DNA from: Muribaculaceae bacterium
GTDB lineage: Bacteria > Bacteroidota > Bacteroidia > Bacteroidales > Muribaculaceae
Assembly (NCBI GenBank): GCA_017559355.1
Contig: JAFYSL010000013.1
Location: 1 to 48,082 of the forward strand
Direction: 5' to 3'
DNA length: 48,082 nucleotides
This document shows, piece after piece, positions 44,126 through 48,082 of this stretch. Position numbers and translations under genes: made by a program. The notes under the pieces are model-generated. The model made no database searches. It was not told where the DNA came from and saw nothing but the letters and a program-made list of their open reading frames with translations. How positions within the stretch are numbered: the stretch's first letter is position 1; every line of letters starts with the position of its first letter.

Positions 44126-47100
44126 ACTGGAGCGTTTTCGTCGTTATCAACAGCAACTTTGTTGATACCTACGTTAGTAGTGTTAAATGCATACTTAGCA
44201 GCAGCTGGAGTTACAACAGCTTCAGCGCGTGGAAGAGCGTAACCTTGAACAACTTCGTTAGTAGCGTTACCCAAGAAGAAGTTACCAGCAACGTCCCAAG
44301 CAGCACTATAAGCGCTACCACCCATGTTGTGAGTCAAACGATATTCTTCATTCAAAGTGATGTCGCCATTTTCAGCACGGATAATTTCATAAACTGTAGC
44401 TACACCGCTTGCACTTGAAGCAACAAGACGATTTCCGTCAGGAGAAACTGCGAGAGCACCTTGGTAACGAGCTTTACCACCTACTCCTTCGAAGTATTTG
44501 ATTTCACCGTTAGCATCTACATAAACCAATGCAGGTTGTTCTGCAGTAGGAGTACCACGATATTGTATGTACCATACACCACCTTGGTTGTCGTATTGTA
44601 CGTTAATCTTACGGTCGTAAGAGATAGTGTATTTTTTGTTAAGTGGTTCGAATGTAGTAGGAACAGGAAGAGCTGTAGCAGTACCAAGTGCATATTCTAC
44701 AGCGAGGTTTTCGTCGTAAGTAGCATCGATAGTGTTATCAGCACGAGAAATAGCAAGAAGTTTGAGGTCGTCACCTGAACCATAAACGTCGAATGCTTGA
44801 GCAGGACCAGCGAGGTATTGTTCACCTTCGTAGTAGATACCAATATTATTCTTTGTTTTACCAGCAACGAGTGAAGTGAATTCACCTGTAGAAACAAGAG
44901 TTTCGAGGTTTTCAGCAACGAGGTAGTAATCACCGTTGAAGTTGTAACGGTTAACGAAGATACGACCATCTTGTGCAACAGCTACGCGAGCGAAGTCAGC
45001 ACCAGCAGTAGAAGATGCAGCAGCACCTAATGTGCGGTCTTGGTTAGTCAACCATGATGGGTAGAAGCGAGGTTTACCCTCTTTGTTAAGGATTGAGTTA
45101 CCAACTGGGTCAAAGATATAAAGACCACCACCGAAGCTACCATCAGCTTGTGCACTGATATAACCAGAAGATTTACCTTGGTTGTAACCTTCAGTTACGA
45201 AGAGTGTACCGAATGAAGCATTTTCAGGGTTGTTGTCGATATCAAGACCTGATGGGTGATAGAATTTGTGTGATACGTAGCGTTCGATAGTTGATTTTTC
45301 AGCACCGTCAACTACTACTTCCCAAGTGTAATCACCTTTTTCAAGGTCTCCAACTTCAATTTCAGCAGTGTAGTTACCAGCTTCTTGAGCACCCATATCT
45401 TGTGATACAGCTACTTCACCTTCTGCATCAATAACGTTAATAGTAACATTAGTAGCAGCAGCATTCAAAGAGTAGCTAATAGAAAGATTGTCACCAGTAA
45501 AATTGCTTTTCAATGCATAAGCATATGGATTTGCAGTACCAGTGATAGTGTTTTTAGCAAGGCTTACGCTTGTATAGAAGTCGCCACAAGTAAATTTAGT
45601 AGCTTTACCATCAGCAACAAGGAACAATTCGATAGTAGCACCAGTAGTGTTACCTACAGCGTCGCGAGTAAGAGCTAATTCGCCATGAGCAGAAACAAAG
45701 CTATTTTCAGCAACTTCAACTTCTTCATTTTTAACTTTAATTTCTTTTGCATTGTCAAGACCTTCAGTGATGTCGAAAAGTTTAACTGTTGCAATGCCTT
45801 CGTTTACTGAAGGAGCAACCATCAAATCTTTACCAGCATATTTGAAGAATGTAGTGTTAGCTGAAGTAGCTTCGATAGCATCATCTGAAAGGAATCCAAG
45901 GAATGTTGGAGCTTGAGCGTCAGTAGGGTTGAGTTGAATTTCAAATGGTTGAACTTTCGCAGAGTTGAAGATGATTTGGTCATCAGCACGTGGAGAAAGA
46001 ACCATATTGTACTCTTCACCGAGATATACAGTATTGATATAAGTACCATCTTGGTTGTTACGCATGTAACCGAGGTAATTACCTTCAGAGATTGAAACCT
46101 TAACAAGACGAGTGTGACCTGTAGTTGCAGTTGTAGTTGCAGTGTAAATCATGTTACCATTTTCGAGTGTACCGTCATAGATAACAGATTCACCAGCGAT
46201 ACCATTATTGTAGTTACCTGCGAAGTTGTTTGTCCACCAAACAGCTACTTCACCAGTAGGAAGACCGTTTTCATTATTTTCCCATTTGTAAGCAGTTACA
46301 TTGTTGCTACCATTATAAGCTTGGTTACATTTGTTGATACCTACCAAGCAACCTTCAGCTGTAAGAGCGATATCAGAGATTTTGTAGATATCACCAACAG
46401 CTGCAGTTGTACCAAGTTGATCAACAGTGTTATTAGCAAGGTTAGCTACATAAACTGATGGTTCTTTAGCTTCGTCAACAGCGAGAACATAAACTACATC
46501 TTCGCGTACTAATTGACGACGAACAGTCTTACCTGCCAATTGTTCAGCAAGAAGATCATAAGTAGCAGCTTTTGTTTCGTAAGCAGGAAGCAAGTTGTAA
46601 CCAGCTTTACCTGCTGTTGAGTCAGGATAGTTTACATAAGTTACAGTAGGAGCTACCCAGTTTTTATCAATAAGATATGCAACAGGATATTCTGTTTTAG
46701 CTGCTTTAACAGTTATGTTAAGAGGAGCAGCTTCAGTATCGTAAGTTACATCTGAATAAATTTCAGGGTTGTAGTCTGGGTGAGAGAATTCAACTGTGTA
46801 GTTACCTGGTTGAACTTGTTTGAATACAAACGCACCATTGTAGTTAACGTCGGTTTTGTAAGTATCAACTACATTACCTTCGCTATCTTTAAGAGTAACA
46901 TCTACATTGTTAAGTGGTTTGTAAACGTCAGGAGTACCAGCTTTAGGAGTGTAAACAGCGTCAGAGAATTTAGTGTATTTATCGCGAACGATACCATAGA
47001 TAGCACCATAAGATTCTTTTTCCCAACCAAAATAGTCAGCAACACCACGAGCATAATCAACACCTTCAAGGCGACAAACATCAAAGTTCATCGCACGGTG

Positions 47101-47919
47101 ACGAGCTGGTTGATAAGTGTGGAAATAACCTTCTACCAAGTAACCTGGAACTGTGTGGTTCAATACACCAAGGTTTTGGAAACCGATTTTACCTTTACCG
47201 GCAGCAACATCAGCAGCAGTCATAGTATAGTCATAGCTTGACCATTGAGTGTGACGGTCAAGGATACGGTGGTTCCAACCACAACGGCTCATTTCGACAG
47301 AAGTAGCAACATGTGCAGCATCTGCTTCAGCATTTTCAGCAGAAGCAGAACCGCCACCTACGCGATACTTATTGTCGTAAGCAAAGTAGAGGTAGTTAGT
47401 TGTGCTACCTTCAGTAGTAGCATTTGAGTGGATAGAAATGAACATGTCGAAGTTGTTTGCATCAACTTCGGCAGCAATAGTACTCAAAGTGCGGTTAAAG
47501 TCGTTGTTTTGGTCATCGGGAATGTAACCAAGTTCAGTGTCTTTAACATTGCTATAAGGGTATGGACCAGTTTTAACACGGCTCATCACGATGTTTTGGC
47601 TCAAATCGAGAGCAGCACCAATACGATTAGGGTTTTCGTTTGTTTGGTTTTTAGTGCGATCGAAAGGAATACCATATTCTACGAGTTTGTCAAGAAGAGC
47701 AAGACCTTTGTGGAGGTTTGTATTTGATTCGTAGAAGTCAGTTGTGTCAGGATTTTCTGAGCTGATAGGGTTGTGTCCGATAGTCGCCATGTGGCGATTG
47801 TTTGGTCCCCAAGAACCATGGCCTGGGTTGATATAGATGCGCACATCTTCTTTAGAAGTTTGAGCAGAGGCACCAAACGCTAAAAGAGCAACTGTGGCTA
47901 ATGATAAAAATTTTTTCAT
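44026..47919 (-). CDS. secreted N-acetylmuramoyl-L-alanine amidase fused to a propeller-like module
   Basis: 1297 residues. Signal peptide 1-20. An Amidase_3 domain spans about 24-300: zinc ligands His34 (INPGHGSWG), Glu64 (FYESNTNLHKGLALL) and His164 (ISIHSNAT), with Glu263 (YLVEGYF) as catalytic residue, so it looks active. A carboxypeptidase-regulatory-like domain follows (about 335-400). A region of about 400 residues contains ligand-type beta segments, then comes the 450-residue module shared with the neighbour gene (from about 797). The C-terminal EYYNLQGVKVSNPSNGVFIK tail is a T9SS-like sorting signal. It probably cleaves peptidoglycan stem peptides from the cell surface or outside; whether it acts on its own wall or on other bacteria is open. 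Confidence 0.82.
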   Translation of the reverse strand: MKKFLSLATVALLAFGASAQTSKEDVRIYINPGHGSWGPNNRHMATIGHNPISSENPDTTDFYESNTNLHKGLALLDKLVEYGIPFDRTKNQTNENPNRIGAALDLSQNIVMSRVKTGPYPYSNVKDTELGYIPDDQNNDFNRTLSTIAAEVDANNFDMFISIHSNATTEGSTTNYLYFAYDNKYRVGGGSASAENAEADAAHVATSVEMSRCGWNHRILDRHTQWSSYDYTMTAADVAAGKGKIGFQNLGVLNHTVPGYLVEGYFHTYQPARHRAMNFDVCRLEGVDYARGVADYFGWEKESYGAIYGIVRDKYTKFSDAVYTPKAGTPDVYKPLNNVDVTLKDSEGNVVDTYKTDVNYNGAFVFKQVQPGNYTVEFSHPDYNPEIYSDVTYDTEAAPLNITVKAAKTEYPVAYLIDKNWVAPTVTYVNYPDSTAGKAGYNLLPAYETKAATYDLLAEQLAGKTVRRQLVREDVVYVLAVDEAKEPSVYVANLANNTVDQLGTTAAVGDIYKISDIALTAEGCLVGINKCNQAYNGSNNVTAYKWENNENGLPTGEVAVWWTNNFAGNYNNGIAGESVIYDGTLENGNMIYTATTTATTGHTRLVKVSISEGNYLGYMRNNQDGTYINTVYLGEEYNMVLSPRADDQIIFNSAKVQPFEIQLNPTDAQAPTFLGFLSDDAIEATSANTTFFKYAGKDLMVAPSVNEGIATVKLFDITEGLDNAKEIKVKNEEVEVAENSFVSAHGELALTRDAVGNTTGATIELFLVADGKATKFTCGDFYTSVSLAKNTITGTANPYAYALKSNFTGDNLSISYSLNAAATNVTINVIDAEGEVAVSQDMGAQEAGNYTAEIEVGDLEKGDYTWEVVVDGAEKSTIERYVSHKFYHPSGLDIDNNPENASFGTLFVTEGYNQGKSSGYISAQADGSFGGGLYIFDPVGNSILNKEGKPRFYPSWLTNQDRTLGAAASSTAGADFARVAVAQDGRIFVNRYNFNGDYYLVAENLETLVSTGEFTSLVAGKTKNNIGIYYEGEQYLAGPAQAFDVYGSGDDLKLLAISRADNTIDATYDENLAVEYALGTATALPVPTTFEPLNKKYTISYDRKINVQYDNQGGVWYIQYRGTPTAEQPALVYVDANGEIKYFEGVGGKARYQGALAVSPDGNRLVASSASGVATVYEIIRAENGDITLNEEYRLTHNMGGSAYSAAWDVAGNFFLGNATNEVVQGYALPRAEAVVTPAAAKYAFNTTNVGINKVAVDNDENAPVEYYNLQGVKVSNPSNGVFIKVQGKKTEKVYIK
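44190..45531 (-). repeat. propeller-like module, copy 3 (inside the amidase gene)
   Basis: About 447 residues from NPYAYALKSNFTGDNL to the AAAKYAF segment. It shares FYHPSGLDIDNNPENASFGTL, ARVAVAQDGRIFVNRYN and YDNQGGVWYIQYRGTPTAEQ with copies 1 and 2. Confidence 0.75.
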
Positions 47920-47925
47920 AATGGT

Positions 47926-48082
47926 TTATTTAAGGTTGATAATAAACAACTCACCCTTAGGAGTTGAGTAAGCGATGCGATTAGATTCAGCCGATGGATA
48001 CATTGCCATAGAGCTGTCGGTAGTAAGTTGTTGTTTTACTTTTCCATCGATAGAAGCAGCGATGAGTTTTGAAGAAGTAACT
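47926..48082 (-). CDS. C-terminal end of a beta-propeller-like protein (partial)
   Basis: The last 52 codons of a gene that runs off the right edge. The reading frame gives SSKLIAASIDGKVKQQLT, then MAMYPSAESNRIAYSTPKGE and ends FIINLK. The Ala-Tyr-Ser-Thr repeat pattern is that of TolB/WD40-type propeller blades. Its stop is 6 bases before the amidase start codon, so the two genes are very likely co-transcribed. Confidence 0.6.
   Translation of the reverse strand, partial: VTSSKLIAASIDGKVKQQLTTDSSMAMYPSAESNRIAYSTPKGELFIINLK

Noticed and set aside
44107-47727. Many plus-strand open frames of 60-150 codons opposite the two giant secreted genes
   Set aside because: They are antisense to genes with clear domain structure, are rich in Ser/Val/Phe as expected from the reverse complement of this codon usage, and lack start signals.
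1-48082. CRISPR array, tRNA, rRNA, prophage or IS transposase
   Set aside because: I looked for regularly spaced repeats, CCA-ending cloverleaf ends, rRNA words and transposase motifs on both strands and saw none. A tRNA scan program was not available.

Overview
The window reads as a chromosomal segment of a Bacteroidales bacterium (phylum Bacteroidota). The signs are AT-rich DNA, repeated -33/-7 promoters of the Bacteroidota type (TTTG, about 20 bp, TAnnTTTG), lipoproteins, type IX secretion sorting domains at the C-termini of secreted proteins, and typical gene clusters (psd-pssA; pdxJ-exbB-exbD-tonB; dtd-mazG-deoC). I cannot fix the family. No rRNA, tRNA, CRISPR array, phage or transposase gene is visible.

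Layout. 1-2807: phospholipid synthesis (psd, pssA) and two conserved small genes. 2811-9225: an AT-rich accessory stretch with a TPR/HTH regulator, a small DUF3244 protein, a gingipain-like C25 protease with a T9SS tail, and two lipoproteins, separated by clear hairpin terminators. 9304-14977 (minus): cysE, an rRNA methyltransferase, purD, a membrane protein and pdxB, which is broken. 15266-19136: a flippase-like membrane protein, pfkA, a YgjP-type metallopeptidase and nadK. 19332-27249 (plus): pdxJ, a TonB energizing system, a very large GT117/DUF2723 glycosyltransferase, a polysaccharide deacetylase and queG. 27263-33411 (minus): a TolC-HlyD-permease-permease efflux operon with an inserted cassette. 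33489-39686: comM/yifB (frameshifted), a DUF4369 lipoprotein, outer-membrane phospholipase A, a GYF/CD225 protein with a DUF2752 protein, deoC, mazG and dtd. 39826-48082 (minus): two giant secreted proteins sharing a repeated 450-residue propeller-like module; one carries an N-terminal cell-wall amidase.

The most unusual signal lies between tolC and its HlyD partner. A 1,357-bp segment is bounded by a perfect 15-bp direct repeat that includes the HlyD start codon. Removing it would restore a tolC-hlyD junction with 12 bases between stop and start. The segment holds its own promoter, a roughly 300-nt RNA region with four local hairpins, a 27-bp long-range helix and an interleaved terminator helix ending in eight U, then a SAM methyltransferase with its own terminator. 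It looks like a self-contained inserted cassette with a structured RNA that I do not recognise.

Two genes appear disrupted: pdxB by a small internal deletion with frame change, and comM by a one-base frameshift. Either could be real decay or a sequence error. All calls come from reading the sequence by eye; no database search or folding program was run.
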